A DNA stretch of 64,000 nucleotides. Source: Hellea balneolensis DSM 19091. Lineage in GTDB: Bacteria; Pseudomonadota; Alphaproteobacteria; Caulobacterales; Maricaulaceae. A program made the translations under genes and the position numbers. Numbering within the stretch: the stretch's first letter is position 1; each line of letters opens with the position of its first letter. This document shows, one piece after another, positions 19,732 to 29,225 of this stretch. Where the stretch lies: positions 1,054,001 to 1,118,000 of the forward strand of contig NZ_AUAC01000002.1 of NCBI RefSeq assembly GCF_000428525.1, written 5' to 3'. The notes below the pieces were generated by a model, which was given only the letters and a program-made list of their open reading frames with translations, made no database searches and was not told where the DNA came from.

Positions 19732-20472
19732 TTATTCATTACATATGCTTCTAAATGCTAATTTAGTGATTTCATTATTTTCTATTTTTTTTTCGCCTTG
19801 TCCAAATACCCACTCTACGCCTGGCTTTATACGTAAGGATACTAAGGCTTCGGCTTCTTGACGATTTTCAGGCCAATAACCTAAAAAAATGTATCCATGT
19901 TTTTCCAAATTTTTTTTATCTGGAATCCAAAAACTATACTGGAGTCTAAGATTCATCGGATTACTGACATCATTAACGCATAGAGGTGTCAAAACATCTA
20001 AAGCTCTTTTAACGAGTGTATTGTCAATGGAGTGGATTTCATGAAAGCGATATATCGAAGCGTATGAATTTTTCAGATATGATTGCCTAGAAGTTGGCAC
20101 TTGACTCATGTCAATGAATTCTTCGAATGAAATGACACTTGGATGAAATGCTACAAGAGTGTCATCCATAACGTATGAACTACTACCTGAAGGTAATATG
20201 TACATAGCGCAACTAGACATGCAAACATTCTTTGCGGTAACTTTAATCTTATTTTCATGGATGAAATCCGCTAATTCAATAGCGGCTTCTTCCAAACCTC
20301 CATAACTAGAAATTACTAACGTGTTGAATTTGTTAGTCTGATATTCGACCATAATTTGCGATACAAACTCTTTTGTAATCTGACCGTTAACGCTATGTTT
20401 AGTTTCTATTTTTTTAGGATTGCATCCAGCAATAGAAAATACAGTAAGGAAAATTATTGCAATGCGTTTCAT
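19732..20472 (-). CDS. ClpP/S49-like lipoprotein (crotonase-fold serine protease relative)
   Basis: 246 residues. A lipobox (FSIAGC, Cys17) marks it as a lipoprotein. The body resembles the ClpP/SppA-type periplasmic proteins of COG3904: a glycine loop in ISSYGGLEEAAIELADFI (oxyanion region), a Ser in VCMSSCAMYILPSG at the place of the nucleophile, and a His in LVAFHPS. Such proteins are thought to be proteases or degenerate ones in the envelope. Between the precursor genes and the exporter genes, it could process, degrade or give immunity to the exported peptides. The fold call is by motif only. Confidence 0.65.
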   Translation of the reverse strand: MKRIAIIFLTVFSIAGCNPKKIETKHSVNGQITKEFVSQIMVEYQTNKFNTLVISSYGGLEEAAIELADFIHENKIKVTAKNVCMSSCAMYILPSGSSSYVMDDTLVAFHPSVISFEEFIDMSQVPTSRQSYLKNSYASIYRFHEIHSIDNTLVKRALDVLTPLCVNDVSNPMNLRLQYSFWIPDKKNLEKHGYIFLGYWPENRQEAEALVSLRIKPGVEWVFGQGEKKIENNEITKLAFRSICNE

Positions 20473-20529
20473 TTTGTAAAGGTTACCAAATTTACATTGG
20501 TAACCTTCCCATATAGTTAGAATTATACT

Positions 20530-20988
20530 TTATTTAGATTTACCGCCATTAACATCTGGGGCTCCCGGGATGGCACTTAACGGTATTTGAACACCTACTC
20601 CTAATGTTACACCTCCCGGAGCAGGGTTAGCACACAGACCTAGGCAGACTTGTGGGTCGTTTTGAACATCGGTTACTGCATCGTCAGTATTATCTGATTG
20701 ACCAATTGTAATACTATAGCCAAGTCCTACAGTCGCGCCTCCAAGGCCGGAGTCATTTTCGCCTGATCCGGAGGAATAGGCATTCACGCCGAGCCCAAGT
20801 GTGAGCGAACCACCACCATAAAAGCCACCACTACCTTCATTGCCTGCTCCACCAAGCATTTGCTCCATAACAAGTGGATCCCTCTGAGCCCAGTCCCATT
20901 CCCATTGTAGTCCACCAAACCCATCTGGCGGTAAATCACTCCCTCCTGAGACGTTTTCCATTTCATTTGTATTGAGTTCACGTAACAT
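20530..20988 (-). CDS. Double-glycine-leader precursor peptide 1 (microcin-like)
   Basis: 152 residues from the ATG at 20988, preceded by AAGGA; a longer in-frame start at 21027 has no such site. The first 16 residues, MLRELNTNEMENVSGG, form a classic GG leader cut after Gly-Gly by C39 peptidases. The mature part (about 136 residues) is Gly-rich and uncharged, with two close cysteines (VCLGLCAN) that could form a disulphide, and repeated LGLGV/VGLGY patterns. It is larger than most class II microcins. The cognate C39 exporter is encoded at 21938. Activity (bacteriocin, signal or adhesin) is not shown by the sequence. Confidence 0.75.
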   Translation of the reverse strand: MLRELNTNEMENVSGGSDLPPDGFGGLQWEWDWAQRDPLVMEQMLGGAGNEGSGGFYGGGSLTLGLGVNAYSSGSGENDSGLGGATVGLGYSITIGQSDNTDDAVTDVQNDPQVCLGLCANPAPGGVTLGVGVQIPLSAIPGAPDVNGGKSK

Positions 20989-21184
20989 GTTGTTTCCTTT
21001 CTTAACATGTTTGCAAGTGAGTGGCAAAACCGTTATTAGCCTGCTACCCGCTTGCGGGTTGATGAGGGGCTGTGTCTTGCGTCGAAACAGTGACGCAGCC
21101 TCTCGCTTTTCAAATTACCTCACCATTGAGATAACCTGTTTATCAGCACAGTCTGTGCTAATTCTGTTATACTTATTGCGTTTC

Positions 21185-21559
21185 TCACCGATTGATGAAT
21201 CGTGAGCGGAAAGAGGGTTGTTGCGGACGATAGCTTTCCCAACGTTCATTCATGCCATCGGTTTGACAGATAGCATAACGGCCACGCCTATCCCGACAAA
21301 TTGGCAAAGACAGGCTCTCTATTTCAGGTGTGCTTTGAGGCATTACTTCAGCTGGTTCAATCCGCGGTTGAGGTTCAGGTGGTGCCATTCCAACTAGATT
21401 AGAAAGGTTAGCCCTTTGACCTACTGACGCGCCCAAACTTAACGCATATGCAGACGACTCAAAATTGACGCGATGTCCATTTGGAAGGCCGGTATATTCC
21501 CCGAGATTAAAACCGCCAGAGGCATACTCAAGCTCTTCCTCTTCTAAATTCCGTATCAT
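21185..21559 (-). CDS. Double-glycine-leader precursor peptide 2
   Basis: 124 residues beginning MIRNLEEEELEYASGG, a GG leader with the usual acidic and hydrophobic pattern. The mature part starts FNLGEYTGLPNGHRV, has a Pro-rich middle (PPEPQPRIEP) and an Arg-rich tail with two cysteines (PICRDRRGRYAIC). It is first in the minus-strand operon, divergent from the exporter gene. It shares little with precursor 1 beyond the leader, so a two-component peptide or two unrelated substrates are possible. Confidence 0.72.
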   Translation of the reverse strand: MIRNLEEEELEYASGGFNLGEYTGLPNGHRVNFESSAYALSLGASVGQRANLSNLVGMAPPEPQPRIEPAEVMPQSTPEIESLSLPICRDRRGRYAICQTDGMNERWESYRPQQPSFRSRFINR

Positions 21560-21715
21560 GTTCGTCTCCTAACGTTCTCAAATAAAGTATGAGATAGATG
21601 ATATTTGTTCTTGTTATGTTCTTTTATAAGGATTATATTCCTATTGTCAACATGAATTTGAAAAAACTTATTCACAGTCTCTCCGGATGTGAGGGCAAAG
21701 ATAAAGGAGTATATA

Positions 21716-21928
21716 ATGAGCGAGATTTACGAGGCGGTATATTGGTATATTTGGAACAGCTATTCTGAACATTATAGCTTTGCATATGATTTCCCCAATT
21801 TCTTTTGTGAGTTGAGCGTTAACCATATCCAATCAATCGTGAAGAGAATTCTCCAGTTAGGGGAGTTATTTTTTATTAATACTATAGATAGCGTTTATCT
21901 TATCGCCTTACTCTATTTACGAGCATAG
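21716..21928 (+). CDS. Small hydrophobic protein ahead of the exporter gene
   Basis: 70 residues from the ATG at 21716, which has AAAGGAG 5-6 bp upstream; an earlier in-frame ATG at 21689 lacks one. It is rich in aromatic residues (YEAVYWYIWNSYSEHYSF) and ends in a hydrophobic helix (FINTIDSVYLIALLYLRA). It lies 9 bp before the ABC exporter gene, so translation is likely coupled. No family recognised; accessory or immunity role possible. Confidence 0.55.
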   Translation: MSEIYEAVYWYIWNSYSEHYSFAYDFPNFFCELSVNHIQSIVKRILQLGELFFINTIDSVYLIALLYLRA

Positions 21929-21937
21929 GGTAATCTG

Positions 21938-24178
21938 ATGACAGCTACCCGTAAGAGCAGAAACAGGGCAGAGACGCTGACGGATAAGGTTGAAGGCGCA
22001 GACAAGCTCCACCTCTTTCGCTGGAATAAACTGCCTGTTATCCTTCAAGCTGAAGCCGCTGAATGCGGCATGGCGTGCCTCGCTATGGTGGCGGGGTATC
22101 ATGGCTATCAAACCAGCCTGACGGAACTCCGGCGTAAGTTCACGGTTTCACTTAAAGGTGTGAACTTGAAGTCTCTGACTGTGGCTGCGGATCAGTTAGG
22201 TCTATCAGGACGTGGTCTGCGATGTGATTTGGAAGATTTAAGGCAGCTTAAAATGCCTTGTATTCTCCATTGGGGCCTAAACCATTTTGTTGTCTTGAAG
22301 AAAGCGGGCCGTAAGAAAGTCACTATCCATGATCCTGCCAAGGGCAAACGCGTTTTGATGTTGTCCGAAGTCTCCAAGCATTTTACGGGTGTTGCGCTGG
22401 AGTTAACACCCACACCGAATTTTGAGAAAAAGGAAGAGAAAGAGCGCGTCCGTATTATGGACTTATGGTCAAAGATGACGGGGTTCATTCCCGTGATTCT
22501 TCAGATCATAGCTATTACGGTCATCTTACAGGTCTTCGCGGTGCTCTCGCCCTTGGTGAATCAATTGGTTGTCGATGAAGCTATTGCCAAAGGGGATGCC
22601 AATTTTCTCAAAGTCATCATTGCAGGCTTTGCCATGCTTCTCTTTGTGCAAACGGCTATTGGGGTGCTTCGCTCTTACATCTCTATGTATTTTGGGACGC
22701 TGCTGAACTTTCAAATGCGGTCTAATATGCTGCGCCATGTCATGCGGCTAGAAGCGGAGTTTTTTGAGAAGCGTCATATCGGGGATATTATGTCTCGCAT
22801 GGGCTCATTGGGGCCTGTGCAAAACCTGTTTACATCGGCTTTCGTAACAGTATTGCTCGACGGTATTATGGCTGTGGCCATGGGCGTGATTATGTTCCTC
22901 TACTCACCTATGCTGGCAGGTGTTGTTTGCGGTATTATTTTGCTATCTTTCATTACGCGCCTTGCAACCTTTCCTTATGTCATCCGGATAACGGAAGAGC
23001 AGATACAGAAAGATGCTGACCTTCAGACGATTATGCTAGAGACTATACGTGGGGCACGGGCTGTTAAAATCTTTGGGCGTGAGCAAGAGCGCCATGCGCA
23101 TTGGCAAAATGCTTATGCCGATAGTGTTAATGTGGGACTACGTTTACAGCGCTTTGGGATAAGCGCGGGTGCGGGTAGCGGGATTATTTTTGGACTGCTT
23201 GAGCTGGGTATTTATTATCTCGGCGCTATGCTCGTCATCAATCAATCGCTAACCCTAGGCATGTTCTTCGCATTTCAATCCTATCGTGGGCAGTTCATAG
23301 GGCGGATTAATTCTCTGATTGGGCTCTACTTCTCATTCCGGACTGTTGGGCTTCATCTCGAACGCTTAGCAGATATTGTTTATGCCGATCAAGAAAAGGG
23401 CATTGATGCCCCTCTTATGGTGGGCAAGACGCTTTCGGGTAAAATCGAAGTCAAGAAACTCCGCTTCCGTTATGGGGATAATGAGCCTTGGGTGCTCGAT
23501 GGCGTGAATATAACCATAAACCCCAAAGACCGTATTGCTTTGGTTGGGCCATCGGGTGGGGGTAAGACAACACTGCTTAAGCAACTTATTGGTCTGCATA
23601 ATCCCGTTGAAGGGGAAGTCCTTTATGATGACCGTTCACTGGCCTCAACAGGCGTAAGAGCCATTCGAAGCCAAATCGGGGTTGTTATGCAAGATGATCG
23701 TCTGCTCTCCGGCTCTCTCTATGACAATATCAGCTTCTTTGACCCTGAAATGGATATGGAGAAAGTAGAGCACTGTGCCCGTGCTGCCTTTGTCTATGAT
23801 GATATCATGGCCATGCCTATGGGCTTTCAGAGCCTTGTCGGGGATATGGGGTCGATCTTATCAGGCGGACAAAAGCAGCGTGTCTTGCTGGCAAGAGCTT
23901 TATATAATGGGCCTAAGATATTATTCCTTGATGAAGGTACGGCGAATCTTGATCCTCAGTCGGAACGCAATATTGTGCAGCTCTTGGCTAAACTCCCAAT
24001 TACGCAAGTCATTGTCGCTCACAGGCCAGCTGCTATTGAGACCTGTAATCGGGTTTTTCATGTTGAGAATGGCATAGTCCAAGAAGTCGAAAAGCCAGCG
24101 AATTTGGCAACAGAAGCTGAAGAACCACCTGTTCAAATCGAAGCTACATGGCAAGGCGGGAATTTTGTGGCGGAGTAA
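21938..24178 (+). CDS. Peptidase-containing ABC exporter (C39, CvaB/LagD-like)
   Basis: 746 residues. The N-terminal C39 peptidase has all key residues: Gln37, Cys43 (AECGMAC), His116 (LNHFVVL) and Asp132 (IHDPAKG). Six membrane helices follow (about 165-430). The ATPase domain has Walker A (VGPSGGGKTT), signature LSGGQKQR, Walker B with LFLDEG, and the switch His in VAHRPA. Such exporters cut GG leaders and send the peptide across the inner membrane. The two GG precursors and the HlyD adaptor next door supply the rest, except an outer-membrane channel (TolC), which is not here. Confidence 0.93.
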   Translation: MTATRKSRNRAETLTDKVEGADKLHLFRWNKLPVILQAEAAECGMACLAMVAGYHGYQTSLTELRRKFTVSLKGVNLKSLTVAADQLGLSGRGLRCDLEDLRQLKMPCILHWGLNHFVVLKKAGRKKVTIHDPAKGKRVLMLSEVSKHFTGVALELTPTPNFEKKEEKERVRIMDLWSKMTGFIPVILQIIAITVILQVFAVLSPLVNQLVVDEAIAKGDANFLKVIIAGFAMLLFVQTAIGVLRSYISMYFGTLLNFQMRSNMLRHVMRLEAEFFEKRHIGDIMSRMGSLGPVQNLFTSAFVTVLLDGIMAVAMGVIMFLYSPMLAGVVCGIILLSFITRLATFPYVIRITEEQIQKDADLQTIMLETIRGARAVKIFGREQERHAHWQNAYADSVNVGLRLQRFGISAGAGSGIIFGLLELGIYYLGAMLVINQSLTLGMFFAFQSYRGQFIGRINSLIGLYFSFRTVGLHLERLADIVYADQEKGIDAPLMVGKTLSGKIEVKKLRFRYGDNEPWVLDGVNITINPKDRIALVGPSGGGKTTLLKQLIGLHNPVEGEVLYDDRSLASTGVRAIRSQIGVVMQDDRLLSGSLYDNISFFDPEMDMEKVEHCARAAFVYDDIMAMPMGFQSLVGDMGSILSGGQKQRVLLARALYNGPKILFLDEGTANLDPQSERNIVQLLAKLPITQVIVAHRPAAIETCNRVFHVENGIVQEVEKPANLATEAEEPPVQIEATWQGGNFVAE

Positions 24179-24180
24179 AT

Positions 24181-24194
24181 GACGGATTTCCGTC
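24181..24194. repeat. GACGGA-TT-TCCGTC palindrome after the exporter gene
   Basis: Six-bp perfect arms around TT, 3 bp after the exporter stop codon. Related GACGG-N4-CCGTC palindromes occur at 32643-32658, 38684-38700, 41873-41887, 57489-57514, 58334-58370 and 62595-62608. It may be a weak terminator or a member of a small repeat family. Confidence 0.45.
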
Positions 24195-24245
24195 CCTCAA
24201 CAATGCTTACAAATCAGGTTAGAATTCCAGAGAGGTGATGAATCT

Positions 24246-24378
24246 TGGTGCGGCTGAGACGCTAAGGTGTTTGTTTCCTTATGTCCTTTTACATAAGACA
24301 AATATCTATATAAATCAATACAATAGTTGTTTGTTACGTCTAATTTCAAGAGGAATTTGTACTCACTTTTGTACACAC
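24246..24378. repeat. Internal attachment site with integrase arm sites (left end of element B)
   Basis: TGGTGCGGCTGAGA (24246-24259) copies the tRNA-Leu 3' end and is followed by AAATATCTATATAAATCAAT (from about 24301) and the arm pair TGTACTCAC (24358-24366) / TGTACACAC (24370-24378), with a TTT spacer. The block is nearly identical to that at 18012 over more than 60 bp of scattered identity. Confidence 0.75.
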
Positions 24379-24398
24379 ATTGTAGAGACGGAAAGTCC

Positions 24399-26738
24399 AT
24401 GCTTTCGTTTTCTATTGCAGCGACTATTGATATAACTAAATATCTTCATATCAGTTTAGAGTTGGGGGCAAACATTTCAGATTTTACGTATAGAGTTTTC
24501 ATCTCCTACTCTCACAAGGATCGAACTTGGGGTAAATGGCTTCATCAAGCTCTTGAGAAATACCGTATTCCGAAACATTTACTGGATGAAGAAAGCCCAG
24601 CACAAAGATTCGGCCGTTGCTTTCGAGAGGATGAAGAACTGGGTGCATTAGCTGAAATTGGCCCCAAAATTAAATCAGCTCTTCACACATCCGATGCATT
24701 GGTAGCAATTTGTTCGATAAATTCTGCGCAATCTAATTGGGTTAACGAAGAAATCACTGAATTCAAAGCAAGTGGTCGTGCTCACAGGGTGTTTGCTTTA
24801 ATCGTCGACGGCGAACCGCACGGTGGCATGCACGAGTGCTTTCCTGATGCCTTAAAAAAGCAGTTTGATGCAACCGGCAATTTTACAGGCAAATTTACAG
24901 AACCTTTGGCGATAGATGTTCGAAAGTTTGGTCGAGATGATGCCAAACTTAAATTAATCTCAGGGGTGTTGGACTGTGAATACGATGCCATCAAACAACG
25001 AGAAGTACTTCGACAAAAATCCGTCCGCAGACGTAGTCAGGCGTTATTCGCAGGTGGTATAGCGTTGTCTACAATTGCGATCATTGGAATTTGGCAGGCT
25101 ATTGTCGGAAACATTCAGACAAGAGAAACGCGAAGTACCGTTTATGCACAAGCAGCCAACCGTTTGAACGAAGACCGTCGGCACGCTGACGCAATGATAA
25201 TGGCACTCATTGCGGACCCTTCCGCACAGGCCACATTATTCGACCGTATCTCTGGGAAGTCAGAGTACATTAATGCCCGCGATGAGTTGATTGCAGCGGT
25301 CACGCATAATCGATTACGTGGTCAATGGAACAATCCTAATGCAACGAATGGCCTAGTTTCTAGCCGAGATGGCTTTTTCGTAACAGGACACAACAACACC
25401 GTCAGATTGTGGGAAATTGGTAGCGCCGAACCCAAGAGAGAATGGTCTGGCCCTTGGGGAGGCGTGCGCTCATTGGCAATATCAAGAGACGGTAGCACGA
25501 TATTTGGTGGCAGTTACAGTGGTAAAATAATAATGATACCTGTGAAAGGTGGGAACCCCGAAGTTTTAGACTCGACGCGGCCGTCACCAATTGTCGCTGC
25601 TCACCCAACAAAGGATTTAATTGCTATTGGAACAGGCGATAGTGAATTATTTCTAATGGATTACTCTGGAAACAAAATCCAAGAACTTTCGCCTCAGATA
25701 AAAGGTCTTATCGGCATGTCCTCTAGAGTCGATGGCTTAGTTTTTGACACACATGGTAGTTGGCTTATCGCTAACATTGGTACGTCTGTTTTTGGAATTA
25801 ATCTCCAAAACGGAGAACGTCGTGAGTTTGCCGATCATAGTGGTGTCTCGCGGAACAAAATCGTAGTTAACGATTTAAGCTTGCGCGACAACAACTTGAT
25901 TGTTGCGCGAGTCAATTCCGTCGAAGAAGGACAATTCCTTAAGTTTACAACTGAGAGAGATAGCAGCAATTCCAAACGGTACTACGCCGCAGCACAATCA
26001 AATGATGCATCAATTTACGCATTTGCCACAAATGACGGCCAAATTCACATCGGAAGTTCAAATTCCCCGATGATCGCTTACCGGTTTTTGGAATTAAACG
26101 GAAAACATGTAGAAGCTCATGTCAATTTGGACTTTCTGGACTCGAGCAGCTTTTTATTGTCAGGGTATAATACTGACTATAATAATGTTAAACTATGGGA
26201 TGTTCGTGAACCTATTCCAGAGCCTGTATTAAGCAAGGAATCACTTCGACTGGCAGACGAACTCGAACATGAACATAAATATTTCGTTCGAGCCTATGAT
26301 TTACCTGACGCAGCAAAACTTTACCGAGCAAATTCCAATATAGTTTTGCAAAAGTTCGGAGCAGGTCACTGGGGAGCAGTCGAAAAAGCTGCGTTCATTT
26401 CTGACACGACCAATGTTGTGACCCAATTTTATGACGACATTCCTAATAGTTGGCGCATTCACCCATTCATTTTTCTTTCTGTAAAAGAGCAAGTTTCCGT
26501 CGCTTGCGATCAGTTGCGAGCGATGAACCAGTCGAAATTTGAGGAAAATGCAATTAATGAATTTCCGTTTCTTTCACTCGATACTACAGGGCGCGAAGTC
26601 GTCGATCCATGCAAACACATATTGCCGCCAGTAACCGACTGGCGAAGTTGGCCCGAAAGCGCTGGCCCGTGGGCATTCAATGCCAAAACAGTTCAGCAAA
26701 AGCACTACCCAGACATATCTAGAAATTGGGTAAAATAG
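24399..26738 (+). CDS. TIR-domain / transmembrane / WD40-like propeller protein 1
   Basis: About 779 residues from the ATG at 24399; an open TTG start at 24327 would overlap the integrase arm sites and is unlikely. The TIR domain begins at YRVFISYSHKDRTWGKWLHQ, with the putative NAD-hydrolase Glu in SNWVNEEI. One membrane helix follows (ALFAGGIALSTIAIIGIWQAI). The C-terminal half has propeller-like repeats (GHNNTVRLWEI, YNNVKLWDVRE). Known biology: bacterial TIRs act as NADases or signal-nucleotide makers in anti-phage defence. The layout matches the protein at 29712, so the element holds two membrane-bound TIR-propeller sensors. It converges on the pentapeptide-TIR gene (11 bp between stops). 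Confidence 0.8.
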   Translation: MLSFSIAATIDITKYLHISLELGANISDFTYRVFISYSHKDRTWGKWLHQALEKYRIPKHLLDEESPAQRFGRCFREDEELGALAEIGPKIKSALHTSDALVAICSINSAQSNWVNEEITEFKASGRAHRVFALIVDGEPHGGMHECFPDALKKQFDATGNFTGKFTEPLAIDVRKFGRDDAKLKLISGVLDCEYDAIKQREVLRQKSVRRRSQALFAGGIALSTIAIIGIWQAIVGNIQTRETRSTVYAQAANRLNEDRRHADAMIMALIADPSAQATLFDRISGKSEYINARDELIAAVTHNRLRGQWNNPNATNGLVSSRDGFFVTGHNNTVRLWEIGSAEPKREWSGPWGGVRSLAISRDGSTIFGGSYSGKIIMIPVKGGNPEVLDSTRPSPIVAAHPTKDLIAIGTGDSELFLMDYSGNKIQELSPQIKGLIGMSSRVDGLVFDTHGSWLIANIGTSVFGINLQNGERREFADHSGVSRNKIVVNDLSLRDNNLIVARVNSVEEGQFLKFTTERDSSNSKRYYAAAQSNDASIYAFATNDGQIHIGSSNSPMIAYRFLELNGKHVEAHVNLDFLDSSSFLLSGYNTDYNNVKLWDVREPIPEPVLSKESLRLADELEHEHKYFVRAYDLPDAAKLYRANSNIVLQKFGAGHWGAVEKAAFISDTTNVVTQFYDDIPNSWRIHPFIFLSVKEQVSVACDQLRAMNQSKFEENAINEFPFLSLDTTGREVVDPCKHILPPVTDWRSWPESAGPWAFNAKTVQQKHYPDISRNWVK

Positions 26739-26749
26739 GCCTATGTAGG

Positions 26750-27910
26750 CTAGAGTTTTTCGGAGGGTTCGAATCGATGGCGGCTTTTGTCAGCTTGCAA
26801 AGCGTCAAGAATTTCTCTGAACGTTTCTTTGAATTGCGAATTCTCTTTATCCCAACGCGTAAAGTCGGCTGCTCGACGTGACTTTAAGATTGATGCTTTA
26901 GAACCATTCCATTCGAACATGTAATTATCTAAGTTCAATGGAATTACAACGAGGGTTTTCTCGCCCCTTTCCTTCCAAAGCGCTTCCTCTTTTTGAAACG
27001 CTTTATCCAATTCTCTATCAACCCATGGGCTTTGTAAAGCATGCGAAGAACAACATAGGAGAACTTTATCCCACTTACGGATGCCACGATCGATTTCATC
27101 CAAAATATTTGCACCAGGAATAATTTGATGGCTATCTAACCAACAATGTATACCTTGCGCATTCAATTCATCATGCAATCTTTTGGCAAATTCGCGATCC
27201 TGCCAACTATAGCTAATGAAACACGAAAAGTAATTTTTTCCAACTTTTGCATTTTCCATGCCCGTAACCGGTTGTAGTGACCAGGATAAAAAAACATCCA
27301 AAATTTCTTTAGGCACCCCAGCATCATCAAAAAATTTAACCCATACATCTGGGCATTTTTTATTTTCTCTTATTTGCTTGGCCGTCCGATTCAAGGTGGC
27401 TATATCAATATTCGACGGGTACTCATGAATCCCCTCTTCAGCATTTACAATTCCAGATAAATCGGAACGGATTATACTCCAAGAATTTATGTGCGTATCA
27501 CCCAGATAAGCGGAAAATGTCGTATTGCAAAGCCGAACAAAACGTAATTCGGCATCTATTAAACCACAATTTTCAATGGTTGCCCCGGTAAAATCTGCGC
27601 CATAAAATGAAGATAAAATCAGGTCCCCGGAAATATGTGCATTAGCGAAATTTGAATTTCGCCAATATGTTCCTTGAGCTTGGATGCCCCTGAAATCGCT
27701 GTTAGAGAAATTACAATCTATAAAAGCAGATCCATGCAGCGCCGCCCGCGCAAAACTTGTTTTAGAAAAATCATATCCAGTGTAGGTTGGTGAATCTTTT
27801 GGTCGATCGAGTCCAGATAAATCAGGTAAAATTCCGGGGTTCTCACGCCGCCAGATATTCCATTTTTCTGGCCCAGCATGAAGTAGTTTAATGTGCTCAG
27901 AGCTTGCCAC
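26750..27910 (-). CDS. Pentapeptide-repeat / TIR-domain protein
   Basis: 386 residues. Residues ~45-160 carry A(D/N)LxX-type pentapeptide repeats (YDFSKTSFARAALHGSAF, NFSNSDFRG, ADFTGATIENCGL). From ~228 there is a TIR domain: FSCFISYSWQDREFAKRLH, WLDSHQIIPGANILDEI, and SPWVDRELDKAF with the likely catalytic Glu. It is soluble, unlike the two TIR-propeller proteins on either side. The gene is on the opposite strand and divergent from the DUF2235 operon (235 bp gap), which may hold promoters for both. Confidence 0.82.
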   Translation of the reverse strand: MASSEHIKLLHAGPEKWNIWRRENPGILPDLSGLDRPKDSPTYTGYDFSKTSFARAALHGSAFIDCNFSNSDFRGIQAQGTYWRNSNFANAHISGDLILSSFYGADFTGATIENCGLIDAELRFVRLCNTTFSAYLGDTHINSWSIIRSDLSGIVNAEEGIHEYPSNIDIATLNRTAKQIRENKKCPDVWVKFFDDAGVPKEILDVFLSWSLQPVTGMENAKVGKNYFSCFISYSWQDREFAKRLHDELNAQGIHCWLDSHQIIPGANILDEIDRGIRKWDKVLLCCSSHALQSPWVDRELDKAFQKEEALWKERGEKTLVVIPLNLDNYMFEWNGSKASILKSRRAADFTRWDKENSQFKETFREILDALQADKSRHRFEPSEKL

Positions 27911-28145
27911 AATCCACCCAAATGCTTACCTTTATCAAAACTTCTTCTCTCCTTGATTGGCTTCGATATTATCATCTAAATCCATCAGAAGCTTCTTTGC
28001 CATGACTTCCACTGCCAATTGATCGACTGTTGGAAATAGATCTAACATTGCAAGAAAAGTCAACTAACTGTAATGCAAACGAGCGGAGGCTATTTTACTA
28101 AACTGATTTTCTCTCATTACATCTGTGAATAAGAAGGTGAATACA

Positions 28146-29225
28146 ATGAAGCGTATTATATTTTGTTTTGATGGAACATGGCAGAATCTTTCCCAACGCT
28201 TCACAACGAATGTCGCTTTAACTGCAGGTGCGGTCTTAACAGAAGACGCCCATGGTATTGGGCAGCTTGTTTACTATGATGAAGGTATAGGCAATGCGCG
28301 AGGCGTCTGGCCTGCTCTATCGTCCAAGTTAGGCGGCGCCTTTGGAACCGGCCTCGAAGATGATATCCGAGAGGCCTATAGATTTCTTTGTCTGAATTAT
28401 CGGACTGGCGATGAAATTTTTGTGTTTGGCTTCTCAAGGGGTGCATTTACGGCGCGTAGTTTTTGCGGACTTTTGCAGCATTGCGGTCTTTTGAAGCGGG
28501 ACGCGTTGTCATATGAAGACTTTATGATCATGGAATACAGATCTAGATCCACAAACATTCTAGAATTTAAAAACATAAAAAAATCGAATTGCTTTAATTA
28601 CGGTATGTCCCCAAAGATAAAATACCTTGGTGTTTGGGACACTGTGTGTGCACTCGGTTTACCGGAAGCCTTTAAGTTGTCAAAAAGATATAACGTCAAA
28701 TATAAGTTTCATGACATCAATCTTACTGACAACATACAAACTGCTCGCCACGCAGTCTCGATAGACGAAATACGAAACATGTTCCCTGTTGAGCTTTGGG
28801 AACAAAATGAAATCGAGAAAAGGAACAGTCAGAACCAGTTGGAATTATCTCCTGCATTCGAGCAACTTTGGTTTGCTGGCGATCATGGGAATGTGGGAGG
28901 GGGAACAAATAACCCCGGCCTCTCCAACATTTCGTTAGAATGGATTCTTGAGGCTGCATCTAAATTATGCCTGGGGTTCAACTCTACAAAAATTGCAAAT
29001 ATTAGACGACAAAGAGAACCGGAGGGTCTGTTTGATACCAAAGAAATCACCTACAAAAGGGGGGCGCTTTCTGGGATGCCATATTCGTTGGGTGGATTTT
29101 CTTATCGTTATGGGATACGCAATACATGTGATCTTCATCACACAGTAGTAAGCAGGTATGAGGGCAAGACAGAGTACCAACCCAAGAACTTATTGGGAGT
29201 ATTGAATGGAGGTAACACAAAATGA
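28146..29225 (+). CDS. DUF2235 alpha/beta-hydrolase (phospholipase-like)
   Basis: About 359 residues from the ATG at 28146, with AAGGTG upstream. It starts MKRIIFCFDGTWQN, the DUF2235 hallmark, and has the nucleophile elbow GFSRGAFTAR (Ser in G-x-S-x-G) plus an Asp-His pair candidate near AGDHGNVGGG. The family includes lipases such as Tle1-type type VI effectors. Here there is no secretion gene nearby; it overlaps the next gene by 4 bp (ATGA) and is followed by a TIR protein, so a membrane-damaging effector of an abortive-infection system is a reasonable inference. Confidence 0.82.
   Translation: MKRIIFCFDGTWQNLSQRFTTNVALTAGAVLTEDAHGIGQLVYYDEGIGNARGVWPALSSKLGGAFGTGLEDDIREAYRFLCLNYRTGDEIFVFGFSRGAFTARSFCGLLQHCGLLKRDALSYEDFMIMEYRSRSTNILEFKNIKKSNCFNYGMSPKIKYLGVWDTVCALGLPEAFKLSKRYNVKYKFHDINLTDNIQTARHAVSIDEIRNMFPVELWEQNEIEKRNSQNQLELSPAFEQLWFAGDHGNVGGGTNNPGLSNISLEWILEAASKLCLGFNSTKIANIRRQREPEGLFDTKEITYKRGALSGMPYSLGGFSYRYGIRNTCDLHHTVVSRYEGKTEYQPKNLLGVLNGGNTK

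Larger units (their letters stand above)
18012..24245. mobile_element. Element C: peptide-export cargo without an integrase
   Basis: Between att copies at 18012 and 24246 lie only the GG-leader peptide and exporter genes. There is no recombinase, so it could move only with an integrase acting in trans (CIME-like). Confidence 0.55.

Noticed and set aside
27718-27975. Minus-strand frame overlapping the pentapeptide-TIR gene start
   Set aside because: It is in another frame over a secure coding region and lacks any domain pattern.
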